This document shows, piece after piece, positions 1-10,544 of a DNA stretch of 64,000 bases; position 1 is the first letter of the stretch; every line of letters begins with the position of its first letter. The DNA is taken from positions 6,634,001-6,698,000 of the forward strand of contig CM034111.1 of NCBI GenBank assembly GCA_019914945.1, written 5' to 3'. The notes under the pieces were generated by a model, which saw only the letters and a program-made list of their open reading frames with translations, was not told the origin of the DNA and made no database searches. Origin of the DNA: Typha latifolia. Taxonomy: Eukaryota; Streptophyta; Magnoliopsida; Poales; Typhaceae. A program made the position numbers and the translations under genes.

Positions 1-1977
1 AGCAATCTTAGACTACTTCAACGACTCAAGGTAATTGAACCAGAAAGAATTCAATTTGAGGAGAAGTACAAATTGGAGCTTGAACGTGTCAAAAACCTTT
101 CTGAACAACTTGGCAATGCGAAAAATAAAATGAAGGCTGATGAAATTGAACTAGAGCAATTGCATAAAGAAGTTACATTTCTAAAAGGGAAGAACAAACT
201 GGACGAGATACTAAAAGCTCAGATCTCTAGAAAAGACAGGTATGGTGTTGGATACACTGGTAATTCAAATAATAATAAAACTTTTTTTTGTTTCGTAGGT
301 ATACAAAAGGAAGAATACCTGATGCCATCAACCGCATTTACAAAGAAATCCTGGATGAATGCTTCTAAACTGAAGTTGAATTTACAAACTAGTGAAACTT
401 CGACGGTACCAAAGGTAAACTCTAGTCACACTCCTCGACAAAAGGTGAGTAGAAAAAGGTTTGTTCCGACATGCTATCATTGCGGCATTCTAGGGCATAT
501 TCGACCTCATTGCAAACTTTTAGAAAAACCTAGAAATGCTTTCATTTATGGGATGAAAACAAAGGCCATATGGGTCAAGAAAAGTGATTTAAGATGTTAT
601 GTTATGCATACAGCCTTGAAAGCTTTAAATTTTGATTTGTGGTATTTAGACAGCGGCTGTTCAAGACATATGTCGGGTGACAAGTTGTTATTTTCTAATC
701 TTGAAAAACATGAAGGGGGAGTTGTGACATTCGGAGATGGTAATTCATCAAAGGTAATAGGTAAAGGAAAGGTAAGTATTCCATGGATTCCTAGTCTCAA
801 AAATGTTCTGTATGTTAAGGGCTTAAAAGCAAATCTATTGAGTATCAGTCAATTTTGTGATGAAGATTATGAGGTAAAATTCTCCAAAAATGATTGTACT
901 ATTCTAGATCATGATGGTAATGTTGTATGTTATGGATCTAGAACATCTGATAATTGCTATATTGTTGGAACTTCACATAAACTGAAATGTAACAATGCCT
1001 CGTTCGACATTGCAGATCTCTGTCATCAACGTCTTGGACATGTGAATCACCAGGAATTATTTACTCTGTCCAAACATGAAGTGGTAAGAGGAATACCTAA
1101 GATGAAAGAAATGTCAAAAAGAGTGTGCGGTTCATGTCAAATTGGAAAACAAATTCGAATCTCACACAAGAAGGTAAATTCAGCTACCACCAACCGTGTG
1201 CTTCAATTAGTTCACATGGACTTGATGGGTCCAACAAAAACTGAAAGTCTTGGAGGTAAACGCTATATATTCTTAATGGTCAATGATTACTCTAGATATA
1301 CCTGGGTTGCGTTTCTACGTGAGAAGTTTGAAACCTTTGAAGTTTTTAAATCACTATGCTTAAAATTGCAGAATGAAAAATCTACAACCCTAGTTAGGAT
1401 TCGTTCTGATCATAGTAGAGAATTTGAAAATGAAAATTTTTCTGTATTTTGTGATTCTCTTGGTATTCAACATGAGTTTTCAGCTCCTATAACTCCACAA
1501 CAGAATGGGATTGTTGAAAAAAAAAACCGAGTTGTGCAGAAAATGGCTAGGGTTATGCTTCACGCTAAAAATGTTACTCAAAGGTTTTGGGCAAGAGCGA
1601 TCAATACAGCGGTACACGTGATAAATCGTGTTTATCTCAGACCAAGTACAAAAATGACTGCTTATGAAATCTGGAAAGGTAAGAAACCTAGTGTTAAATA
1701 TGTTCGAGTTTTTGGTAGTAAATGTTATATCTTGCGTGATCGAGAATATTTGACTAAATTTGACACTAGAAGTGGCGAAGGCATCTTCTTGGGGTATTCG
1801 AATAATAGTAGAGCCTACAGAGTATTTAATCTTGACACTTCTACTGTTATGGAATCTGCTAATGTTATGATAGATGAATCCACGACTGACTTAACTGAAG
1901 CTACTCCTGTTTCTGTTTTTGCAGATACAAATTACGAAGAAATAGGAAAGGAGCTTGATCTAGAAATTGAGAATTAG
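1..1977 (+). pseudogene. Ty1/copia gag (3' part), protease and integrase
   Basis: This frame is open from the window edge to a TAG at 1975-1977, so the true start lies upstream. It begins with a Lys/Glu/Leu-rich coiled-coil-like stretch (about nt 1-200). A CX2CX4HX4C zinc knuckle follows at nt 472-513 (RNA binding), then the aspartic protease motif DSG at 649-657. The His/Cys zinc-binding region of integrase lies near 1020-1150. The integrase core keeps its three acidic residues: D at 1219-1221, D at 1408-1410, E at 1516-1518. The second motif reads SDHSREF, where a Gly is usual after DH, so activity is doubtful. At the terminating TAG, S2 has CAG, so this is a nonsense change rather than the natural end. 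Confidence 0.9.
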
Positions 1978-3624
1978 AATGAGGACAAAGTTGAAATGAA
2001 CAAAAATGACTGCAACATACCGGAACCATCTGCTAGAGTGAAATCAAATCATCCACTGTCACAAGTGATCGGAGATGTGAATGAACCAATTAAGACAAGA
2101 CGACAAATCCAAAGTGAGGTATCATTTACTTGTTATACATTTTCTTTTGAACCTAAAAATGTGAAGGAAGCATTGTTAGACGATTCTTGGGTTAATGTTA
2201 TGAGGAATTAGAGCAATTTTCTAGGAATGATGTTTGGTATTTAGTCCCTAGACCTAAAAATGTGAATGTCATTGGAACAAAATGGATTTACAAGAATAAA
2301 AGTGATGAACATGGCAATATAGTTCGGAATAAAGCCAGACTAGTAGCACAGGGATACACTCAGGTTGAGGGTATAGATTTTGATGAGACTTTTGCTCCTG
2401 TTGCTAGATTAGAGTCTATTCGTATACTGCTTGCCATTGCTTGTCATTTAAAATTTAAATTGTTTCAAATGGATGTTAAAAGTGCCTTCTTGAATGGTAT
2501 CCTGAATGAAGAAGTTTATGTGGAATAACCTAAGGGTTTCGAAGATCAAAAATTTCCTTCTCATGTTTTTAAATTGAAAAAGGCCCTCTACGGGCTAAAA
2601 CAAGCTCCGAGAGCTTGGTATGAGAAGTTGACCACTTTTTTAGTGGATGCGGGGTTCACTCGAGGGGGAGTGGACAAGACATTGTTCATTAGACGGTCGA
2701 ACAGAAGTTTAGTTGTGGCACAAATATATGTGGATGACATTGTCTTCGGGGCAACGAGTCAATCGTTAGCTAAGGAGTTTGCTGATCTCATGCATAGTCA
2801 TTTTGAGATGAGCATGATGGGTGAGTTGAAGTTCTTTTTGGGACTTCAAATTACTCAATTGGAAAGAGGAATATTTATCGCTCAAACCAAATATACTAAG
2901 GATCTAGTGACTAAATTTGGTTTAGAAAATGCAAAACATGCTAGAACTCCTATGAGTACAACTACCAACCTAGGTAAGGATATTTTAGGACAAAGTGTTG
3001 ATCAGACACTGTATAGGAGCATGATTGGTAGTCTTTTGTACTTAACTGCTAGTAGATCTGACATTGCATTTAGTGTCGGTGTATGTGCTAGGTTTCAGTC
3101 TGAACCTAAGGAGTCACATTTGTTTGCTGTGAAACGTATCATAAAATATGTCAGTGGCACAGTTGATTTAGGTATCTGGTTTACGTATGACTCGGGTGCT
3201 ATCATATCGGGATACACGGATTCTGATTGGGCAGGTTCATGTGATGATAGAAAAAGTACTTTAGGTGGATGTTTTTATGTTGGAAACAATCTAGTTGCTT
3301 GGCACAATAAGAAACAAAACTCGATATCTTTATCTACTGCAGAGGCCCGAGTACATTGCAGCAGGGAGTTGTTGTTCTCAGTTACTATGGATGAAACAGA
3401 TAGTCAAGGATTATGGCATTGAACAAGATACTATGGTGCTTTATTGTGACAACATGAGTGCTATTAATATATCGAAAAATCCTGTTCAGCACTCGCGTAC
3501 AAAACATATTGATATCCGACATCATTTTATACGCGAGTTAGTTGAAGACAAAACAATAGCACTAGAACATGTTGAGACGGAGAAACAGTTGGGTGATTTG
3601 TTTACAAAACCTTTGGATTTATAG
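1978..3624 (+). pseudogene. Ty1/copia reverse transcriptase and RNase H, frame-broken
   Basis: This continues the polyprotein. Compared with S2 it has four lesions: the TAG at 1975-1977; a 4-nt deletion near 2200 that shifts the frame; CAA to TAA at 2526-2528; and one extra C near 3345 in the RNase H part. RT shows the fingers motif GTKWIYKNK, the palm motif KSAFLNG, YGLKQAPRAWY, and the catalytic YVDD at 2727-2738. RNase H shows YTDSDWAGS, then AEYIAAGS and YCDN in the shifted frame, and ends at 3622-3624 after [11 protein letters not shown], a common copia C-terminus. With three frames needed to read it, no active enzyme is expected. Confidence 0.9.
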
Positions 3625-4690
3625 AGATTTGAGTATCTTCGTACTTCTTTAGGGATTTATGCTTTGGACTGATTTTATTGGGATTTGAGTTCTTTTTAGT
3701 TTGCGAGTTTCTTATCGTTTCGTTTTTTTTTTTGTTTTCTTTACTCTGACATTTTCTTTGGTTTTAGTTTTAGATTCGTCGAGAGTTTTTGTTATATATA
3801 TACAAAAAAAAATATTGATGCACTCCTAGATTCAATACTATACTCTTGACATAAAAATATGATTTTCCTTTTGATTATGAGTTATTATAGTCAAGTTTGT
3901 CATCTTGTAGTATATTGTTTCAATTTTAATTTTGTCACTCCCTCGACTTCAATAATTATAAATGTTTAATGCACTCATAACGTATGTGTATTCTTGTGTG
4001 AGCATGATATCATGAATATTTTTTTTAAATAGCTCTCTATTAACTTTGATTTGCACAGTTTGACCTCATGCTTAGTTATCAAATATATTTTTATAAAAGA
4101 TCAATGAAAAGGGCTACAATGAGTTAGTGTGAAAGCCGTCTTGTTTCGAGTCCAGTTTGACTCAGTACATTATTTGCAATTTAAAAAAAAAATGATATAT
4201 GTGAATCTCTTCTTGCACATCGGTTGATTTGTACTACTCATGTGTGAAAGCCGTCATTGCACATATATGTTTCAGTAAAAAAAAAAAAAAATACAGGAAA
4301 AATTCCTGTTGTGTTATGGAGAATAAGTCGAAAAGTGCAACATTTCCATACTAAGTCGGTTTGACTACTGTGTTGCATCATTGTTTATATAGAAAAGTTT
4401 GTTTAAAAAGATTGGTTCATGTTATTAATGCACATCTTGCATATGCATATCGTTATGATCAATCAAGATTAATGTAATTTTGAGTGATGCATTCGAATTG
4501 ATTATAATATGCTTTTGATGATTTGATTGATCTTGTGTGACTTATTTCATTTGATTGTCATATTCTATGTCTTGAATATAGTTTGGAATTCTAGAAGTGC
4601 ATCTCCAAAATGATTTTGAACTTGTTTTTAGCTTATAAAAAAAATAAAAAATAAAAAAAATAAAAAATAAAAAAAATAAAAAATAAAAAA
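3625..4690 (+). other. Non-coding spacer between pol and ORF3
   Basis: About 1.07 kb of AT-rich sequence without an ORF that I recognise. It aligns by eye with 40159-41165 of S2, including several T-rich and A-rich runs, so it is an inherited part of the element and not a later insertion. A spacer before the env-like ORF is typical of Sireviruses. Confidence 0.7.
4636..4690 (+). repeat. A-rich simple repeat (TAAAAAA-like)
   Basis: An array of short A-runs separated by single T residues, lying just before the palindrome cluster of the ORF3 promoter. It is absent at the matching place in S2 (near 41165), so it expanded, or inserted, after the two copies diverged. Confidence 0.8.
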
Positions 4691-4694
4691 AGGG

Positions 4695-4829
4695 CATTCG
4701 AACGAGGATTTTTGAGTTCGAACGCAGTGCGTTCGAACCCGCGGACTGGTGCGTTCGAACGCACTCGTGGGTTCTTTAAATACTGCGTCCGAACCCAAGG
4801 GTTTCATCTTCCTTTTTCCAAACCCTAAA
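4695..4829 (+). promoter_or_regulatory. Putative internal promoter of ORF3
   Basis: The stretch has several TTCGAA-centred motifs, with a perfect GCGTTCGAACGC at 4751-4762. Twelve bases later comes a TATA-like TTTAAATA (4775-4782), then a telo-box AAACCCTAAA (4820-4829) in a CT-rich leader. This order (palindromes, TATA, telo-box, CT-rich leader) is typical of plant Pol II genes and is repeated in S2 at 41165-41295. That it drives ORF3 as a separate transcript is my inference. Confidence 0.55.
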
Positions 4830-4972
4830 AACCCTTCATTTTCCCCTTCTCAAATCTTCAAGATCTTGGTGTTTTTCATCGAATTTTTCACTTCAAATCC
4901 TTTTTGGGGTAGATCTCCTCCAGATCTAGTGTCTTTCCACAAAATTTTTGAGTTTCTCCCCACATTTGCAAG

Positions 4973-5242
4973 GTATGATCATCCATTATTTTCCTTTTTT
5001 TTTTATTCCATAAACATGCTTGATCTTGAGTGATTTTGTGCGTTCTCAACTTTTGATCACGTTAATGTTAAACTCTTGATGGTTCTTGTGAGATTGAACG
5101 TGATATCTTAGCGTTTTTCAAGTGAAAGATGTTTTTCCTTTTGGGGCTTCATGGTTTCTACTAGTTTTTTTTTTCAAATTCTTGCTATTTTTTGGGTTGC
5201 TTTGGGCATGTATTGAATATTGCAACGTGTTTTCTTTTCAAG
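4973..5242 (+). other. Putative intron in the 5' leader of ORF3
   Basis: The donor reads CAAG|GTATGATC, and the acceptor is a T-rich tract ending TTTTCAAG, two bases before the ATG of ORF3. The intron would be 270 nt. In S2 the same sites occur at 41442 and 41704 (263 nt). Intron bodies are AT-rich with few ATGs, while the flanking leader is CT-rich. Splicing is inferred from these signals only. Confidence 0.5.
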
Positions 5243-5243
5243 A

Positions 5244-5540
5244 ATGCCTAAAAAGGCGACAGTGACCAAGAAACCAAGGCCGCCTTCATCGCCATCCTCG
5301 GCTCCCAAGTTTTCTTCAATAGCGGCTGTGGGTCGCTACAAGCATAATTTTGGCACCCGTCCTGTTATTTGTGAAAGACCCGTGGTTATATCTAATTTTT
5401 CTGAATTGGGGATTGAACAGATCTTTACTGAACGAGGATGGTTATCAGTGTGTCGGATGAGCGGGACTGCTTATGTGGAAATTGTTCGGGAATTCTTTAG
5501 TAATGCCACGATTTTCGATCACTGTATACGTTCTACTGTT
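5244..5540 (+). pseudogene. ORF3 of S1, first part (plant transposon-protein family)
   Basis: The ATG at 5244 is the first in the leader after the putative acceptor. The start is Lys/Pro/Ser-rich (MPKKATVTKKPRPPSSPSS), then conserved positions include ERGWLSV and VREFFSN. This pattern resembles the plant-only domain annotated as putative plant transposon protein (Pfam Transposase_32, PF20167), whose role is unknown. The family A element enters after codon 99 and adds a stop at 5541-5543. The frame continues at 10932, so the gene appears to have been open when it was split. It sits in the env-like slot of Sireviruses, but I see no signal peptide or membrane helix. Confidence 0.7.
5536..5540. 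repeat. Target-site duplication CTGTT of the A(-) element
   Basis: CTGTT ends the left flank at 5536-5540 and opens the right flank at 10927-10931. The element between them starts TGATACGA and ends TCGTATCA, as expected for LTR-element integration. Confidence 0.92.
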
Positions 5541-6479
5541 TGATACGATCTTCTCTTTGGGGCTAAGGCTCTGATACCAGCTTGATACGATCTGGCACGG
5601 AACTTTGAAATTAAATCCCAAAATATGATGTCGTCGGATTGACGTGAGATTTTGATATGTTGTAGCTTCGTAAAAGAGCTTTCCAACAAATTAAGTTTCA
5701 GGCAAATCGGAGTTGGGGATCTCGAGATATCGTCCGTTTAGTGGACGAAGGTCAGGTGGTCTGTTTTAGATCCGTGGATGGAGGCACGTGATCCTAGCTA
5801 ATGGTGGATGGTCGAGGACCGGCGTTAATGTGGTGGCACCGGTGAAAAGTGATGGCAGAACGGTTGTGGTTGATGGAAGGATTTGGGCAAGTGTGGGATA
5901 GATTGGACGAAGGGGAAGAAGAGGGCCACCCCTAAGGGACTAGGGTGATTAGCCGGACGAGGGAGGTTAGAAGCAGCGTCGCCGGGGATTGAGAGAACGG
6001 GAGTGAAGAAGACGAAGGAGGCAAGGCAAAACTCAACCTCAATAATCAATCATAATTTTGGTTGCCCTACACATCCTTTTATAGGCTAACCAACAACTCA
6101 CATTAACCCTAAAACACAATTTTCGCCGACCGCATTCGAACTCGCCCGACCGCGTTCGAACGCACCGAATTAGCTCTTCTGGATTTGCGAACGTGATGCA
6201 GGCGTTCGAACGCGTGATCGAACGCGCTTGTCGGTATTTGCGAACGCGATGCAGGCGTTCACAGTGCATTCGAACGCACCGCGTTCGAACGCACAATACA
6301 TTCTCTTCTCCACGTTCCAACCCCGTTTACAAACCGCGTTCGAACTCACTCCACCCGCATTCGAACGCGACTTACAGAAAACTTATTTTAATGGAAATTA
6401 AACACTAAAACATGAAATAAAAATACTCCTAAAGTGAATCCATGCTCGAGACGACGTCGGTGAAGTTCGAATCGTATCA
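5541..6479 (-). repeat. 3' LTR of A(-)
   Basis: 939 bp, ending TGATACGA (plus-strand left) and TCGTATCA (right). The left edge holds one copy of a 42-bp unit that carries a PBS-like GCTCTGATACCA. A TATA box (minus strand, 6076-6083) and upstream palindromes at 6202-6213 and 6281-6292 match the other LTR. Confidence 0.9.
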
Positions 6480-6497
6480 ATCCACCACGCTTCCGCA
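6480..6497 (-). other. Polypurine tract of A(-)
   Basis: Reading the minus strand, GCGGAAGCGTGGTGGAT directly precedes the 3' LTR. It is the expected plus-strand primer site. The same sequence precedes the LTR of the plus-strand A copy at 19931-19947. Confidence 0.8.
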
Positions 6498-6506
6498 ACC
6501 TTGTCG

Positions 6507-8036
6507 TCAAGGTTTGAAGTTTGTGAAGCGATCCTTGAACTCTAGCTTAAGTTCCTCCATGGTATGATCTTCTGCATTGGTTCCCCACATATCTGAAGAT
6601 ATAGGAAATGCTGGTGCTGAAAGAGCGGCAAGCTCACTTGTGTCCGATTGGCGCGAAAGAGCATCGGCGGCTTGATTTTCAATCCCCTTTTCGTAGACTA
6701 ATTTGTAGTCATACCCAAGGAGTTTCGTGACCCACCGTTGTTGGGCTGGGGTGTGCACACGTTGCTCCATGAAGTAGGGTAAGCTACGCTGGTCCGTGCG
6801 GATAGTAAATCGTTGGCCAATCAAGTAGGGTCGCCATTTGGTGACGGCGTGTAGAATCGCTAGCATTTCGCGCTCGTAGGTAGATAGCTGTCGCGACTGA
6901 CTTGACAATGCTTTGCTCATATATGCCACGGGTCTGCCCTCTTGCATCAAAACTGCTCCAATGCCCTCACCCGAAGCGTCGCACTCCACCACAAAGGGCT
7001 TGCCGAAATCTAGTAGTGCTAGAACCGAAGCAGTAGACATAGCTGTCTTCAAGGCTTCGAAGGCCTCCGTTGCTTTGCCCGTCCATTGAACCCCACCTTT
7101 TCTGAGTAAGGAGGTCAGCGGGGCAGCAATTTTGCCATAGTTGGCAACAAATCGCCGGTAGTACCCTGTCAATCCAAGGAATCCCCTCAATTCCCTCTGA
7201 TTAGTAGGAATCGGCCAATCCACCATATTCTTGATCTTGCTTGGGTCGGCTTCCACTCCTTTTACAGAGATTATATGCCCCAAGTACTCCACTCTTGACT
7301 CTCCCCAAAGACACTTGCTCATCTTAACTTTTAGCTGGTTTTGTCACAAGATATTTAATACCTCCCGCACGTGCCGCAAGTGCTCACTCCAATTCCTGCT
7401 GTATACTAGAATATCATCAAAGAAGACGAGCACGTACCGACGCAAGAGTGGACGGAAGAGGTCATTCATCAGCCCTTGGAAGGTGGCCGGTGCATTGTTG
7501 AGCCCAAACGGCATGACTCGGAACGCCGTTTTGTGTACATCTTCAGGGTCGACTCGGATTTGATGGTATCCCGCTCTTAAGTCAAGTTTGCTGAAGTAGG
7601 CCGACCCTGTGAGCTCATCCAGCAACTCCTCGATCACCGGTATTGGATACCGGTCCTTGACAGTAATTGCATTCAAGGCTCGGTAGTCGACGCAAAATCG
7701 CCAACTCCAGTCTTTCTTCCGAACCAACAGCACCGGCGATGAGTAGGCACTTCTACTCGGTTGAATAATCCCTTGCTCGAGCATTTCCTCCACCAATTTA
7801 CTGATCTCTTCCTTCTGGACATGCGGGTACCGATAGGGTCGGACATTCGCGTGTTCCGCCCGGAATGATTTGGATGCGATGGTCATGATGACGGTTCGGC
7901 GGTAGTCCTCGGGGTTCCTTGAAGAGATCCTGAAACTCCCGCAGCAGCTCTTCCATGTCGAGGCTACTTCCTTTGATGGTGGATGTTCTGGTTCAACAAC
8001 AGCCATTTGCAATAGCGAGCTCGGTCCCCTGCACAA
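6507..8036 (-). pseudogene. Gypsy reverse transcriptase and RNase H (family A)
   Basis: One frame with a single in-frame TGA at 7344-7346. RT motifs in order: [21 protein letters not shown], the substrate region [12 protein letters not shown], then [11 protein letters not shown] (catalytic FxDD). Between KTAF and RVMPFGL about eight codons are missing compared with B copies, which read KTAFRTLDGHYEF; this removes part of the palm. RNase H has VECDASGEGIGAVLMQEG, the STYEREMLAI motif and LIGQRFTIRTDQRSL. After ALSRQSD the frame jumps to the C-terminal tail of the polyprotein, so the whole integrase is lost. Confidence 0.92.
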
Positions 8037-8443
8037 GGAAAACCCACAAGTGGTTGCAATGTCGGCCCTTGCCGCGGTTGATTTCCATCTAGCAGCACCC
8101 TTCTTCCATTCCTCCGAAATGTCGGTGTGAGGTTTGAGAAATCAAATGTTACGGGCCCCAAGCTTTGAAGCCATTGAGTCCCCAAAACAATATCGGCACC
8201 TTGCAAGGCCAACAGATAAAGGTCCAATGTGAAAGTTTGGCCTTGCACCTTCAATTCCACACCTCCACAAATAAAATCTGCTCGCAGTGTGGTGCCATCT
8301 CCGATTGTCACATTGAACCCTTCCATGGGTTCCGACTCGAGCCCAATCTTCCTAAGGAGCCTCTTGTCAATGAAGTTGTGGGTGGACCCGGTGTCAATCA
8401 AGATTCTCACTGTGGTTTTCTTGATTACCCCGTTTACCCGCAA
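7964..8443 (-). pseudogene. Gypsy aspartic protease (family A)
   Basis: The frame contains ILIDTGSTHNFID, the retroviral-type protease active site (DTG), followed by GADIVLGTQWL, the second conserved segment of the fold. It is one nucleotide out of frame with gag: the plus-strand A copy has one extra base near 8450. It is also out of frame with RT downstream. Protease would cut the gag-pol polyprotein. The broken frames imply it is no longer made as a fusion. Confidence 0.9.
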
Positions 8444-9918
8444 GGTTTTTGGCGCACTGTCCCCGAATAGGCGTGGAAGGAGATTTCGGCTATCATGTCC
8501 TCCACGGGTTGCTCCTCAGTTTCTTCTCCTTGATGTCCAGCCACATCTGTACCTTCAGCTGCAAACTCGTCCTCCGCTTCCTCCAATCCATCGATTAGCA
8601 TCACCGATCCCATCGGTTTAGCGCAGCGATGCCCGGGTACAAACTTCTCATCACAACGGAAGCATAGGCCCTTGGCTCTTCTTTCTTCTACTTGGGCTGG
8701 TGTGAGTGCTCGTCCCGGACCTCTAGGTGCATACTTCACATCTTGGGATGGCTTCAAGGGTGCTCGAGGAGGTATCACTGTAGCAGCAACCCTTGGTACT
8801 CCGATAGTATTTCCCGCCGCTATGTTTGGTTGAGCTTGATTGCGGCTTCCTTGGCTCATCCAATTCTATTTCAAGTGTATCTTCATGGCCCTATGTTTGT
8901 CTTCCATAAGCACCGCATCTTCGAAGGCCTCCTTTAAGGTTCTAGGCCTTAAAGCCCTCACATCGGCTTGTATGTCATCCCGTAGCCCGGAGATGAAGGT
9001 GCTGCGAAGTTGCTGATCCGTCCATGGTGGATGACATCGGCTACTAATCCTCTCAAATTCTTCTTGGTATGACCCAACCGTGGTCTTTTGCACCGTCTTT
9101 GAGAGGAGAGCATCAAAGTCTTCATATCCCGATACTCCAAATCGCCGTGAGATATCGGCGCAAAATTCAGCACAAGTTTTGATAGCCTCAGTGGCATTGG
9201 CTGCTCGAAACCAATGAAGCGCCGCATCCTCAAGGTGGAAGCTCGCAAGCGTCACCTTGTACTCTTCCGCCGTTCCTTGGTATGCAAAGAATTGCTCCGC
9301 CCTATACAACCAATCGATCGGGTCGCCACCTTTGAACTTGGGGAATTCGAGACGCACGACTTGTCCACGGATGCCATTGTCTCGTTCCGGATCATGTCCT
9401 TGTCTAACCGAGGGAGGATGCACCATGAAGGGTTGATGATCCCTCCTTCGGTTTTGATTAACTTGTTGTGGTTCCGGATCGTATTGACCCGCCCACGGAT
9501 CTTGATCTCCAAGGCGGTCTCCATAGTGGTTCACCCGTCGGATGGGTTCACCTGCAACTGGACCTGGTGTAACCATCCTTGCTTGCCTCTGCCCATAGGG
9601 TGGTGGTAGTAGCGGCTCTTGTGGTTGCGAAGGCTGAACCGGTGGCGGTGGGTTCAAGGGGGTGGACTCGCGTCGTGGGGTCGATGGTGCTTTCCCGTTC
9701 GCCCGTAGTTCCCGCATCATCTCCATCATCATCTGGTTGTTGATGGCCAATTGCTCTGAAATAGACCCCAACATGGCTTGAACGCTAGGTTCTTCCGTAT
9801 TCTGATTAGATCGGGCGGTTCCACGGGTGGAAGTCCTTGCAATCATTTCTCCCTCCTCTATTGGGAGAATCTCTTCTTCATCATCTCGCCGTGCAGCCAT
9901 GGATCTGGTTGTCGTCAT
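8434..9918 (-). pseudogene. Gypsy gag with zinc knuckle (family A)
   Basis: The ATG at 9916-9918 lies about 22 nt after the PBS and gives MTTTRSMAARRDDEEE. An acidic/Pro-rich N-terminal part is followed by the retrotransposon gag core (LEFPKFKGGDPIDWLYRAEQ, then ASFHLEDAALHWF) and a zinc knuckle near 8640 (CFRCDEKFVPGHRC). A TAG at 8866-8868, where the other A copy has CAG, separates the core from the knuckle. An acidic linker leads to protease. Gag would form the particle shell and package RNA. Confidence 0.9.
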
Positions 9919-9940
9919 TGGAAGCGCTTGTCCGAGGAAA

Positions 9941-9956
9941 GGTGGCTCTGATACCA
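9941..9956 (-). other. Primer-binding site (tRNA-iMet) of A(-)
   Basis: Minus strand TGGTATCAGAGCCACC, three bases inside the 5' LTR. The first 13 bases match the complement of the 3' end of plant initiator tRNA-Met. Confidence 0.9.
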
Positions 9957-9959
9957 GAT

Positions 9960-10043
9960 TGATACGATCTTCTCTTTGGGGCTAAGGCTCTGATACCAGC
10001 TTGATACGATCTTCTCTTTGGGGCTAAGGCTCTGATACCAGCT
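9960..10043 (-). repeat. Two tandem 42-bp units at the LTR edge, each with a PBS copy
   Basis: Units start at 9960 and 10002, and the LTR body resumes at 10044. Each unit contains the LTR terminus TGATACGATC and GCTCTGATACCA (the PBS on the minus strand). The 3' LTR has one such unit at 5541-5582. The real PBS lies outside the units at 9941-9956. Confidence 0.9.
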
Positions 10044-10536
10044 TGATACGACCTGGCACGGAACTTTGAAATTAAATCTCAAAATATGATGTCGTTGGAT
10101 CGACGTGAGATTTTGATATGTTGTAGCCTCCTAAAAGAGCTTTCCAACAAATCAAGTTTCAGGCAAATCAGAGTTGGGGATCTCGAGATATCGTCCGTTT
10201 AGTGGATGAAGGTCAGGTGGTCTGTTTTGGATCCGTGGATGGAGGCACGTGATCCTAGGTAATGGTGGATGGTGGAGGACCGGCGTTAATGTGGTGGCAC
10301 CGGTGAAAAGTGATGGTGGAACAGTTGTGGTTGATGGAAGGATTTGGGCAAGTGTGGGATAGATTGGACGAAGGGGAAGAAGAGGGCCACCCCTAAGGGA
10401 CTAGGGTGATTAGCCGGACGAGGGAGGTTACAAGCGGCGTCACCGGGGATTGAGAGAACGGGAGCGAAGAAGATGAAGGAGGCAAGGCAAAACTCAATCT
10501 CAATAATCAATCATAATTTTGGTTGCCCTACACATC

Positions 10537-10544
10537 CTTTTATA
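10537..10544 (-). promoter_or_regulatory. TATA box of A(-) 5' LTR with upstream palindromes
   Basis: Minus strand TATAAAAG. Upstream (higher coordinates) are TTCGAA-centred motifs from 10593 to about 10815, including a perfect GCGTTCGAACGC at 10613-10624. Confidence 0.65.

Noticed and set aside
1..3624. Endogenous pararetrovirus (RT plus RNase H without LTR visible on the left)
   Set aside because: An integrase lies between protease and RT, and the sister copy has LTRs and a target duplication, so this is Ty1/copia.
4751..4762. Heat-shock element reading of the TTCGAA palindrome
   Set aside because: Heat-shock elements need GAA and TTC units spaced by two bases. Here they abut, and no regular 5-bp ladder is seen.
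4820..4829. Telomere-like AAACCCTAAA
   Set aside because: A single motif, typical of telo-boxes in plant leaders. There is no telomeric array.
5825..6049. Minus-strand Pro-rich frame in the A LTR, repeated at 10286-10510 and, on the plus strand, at 15991-16236 and 20315-20560
   Set aside because: It lies wholly in the LTR leader downstream of TATA, varies in length and start between copies, and shows no known motif. A small leader ORF is possible but not supported.
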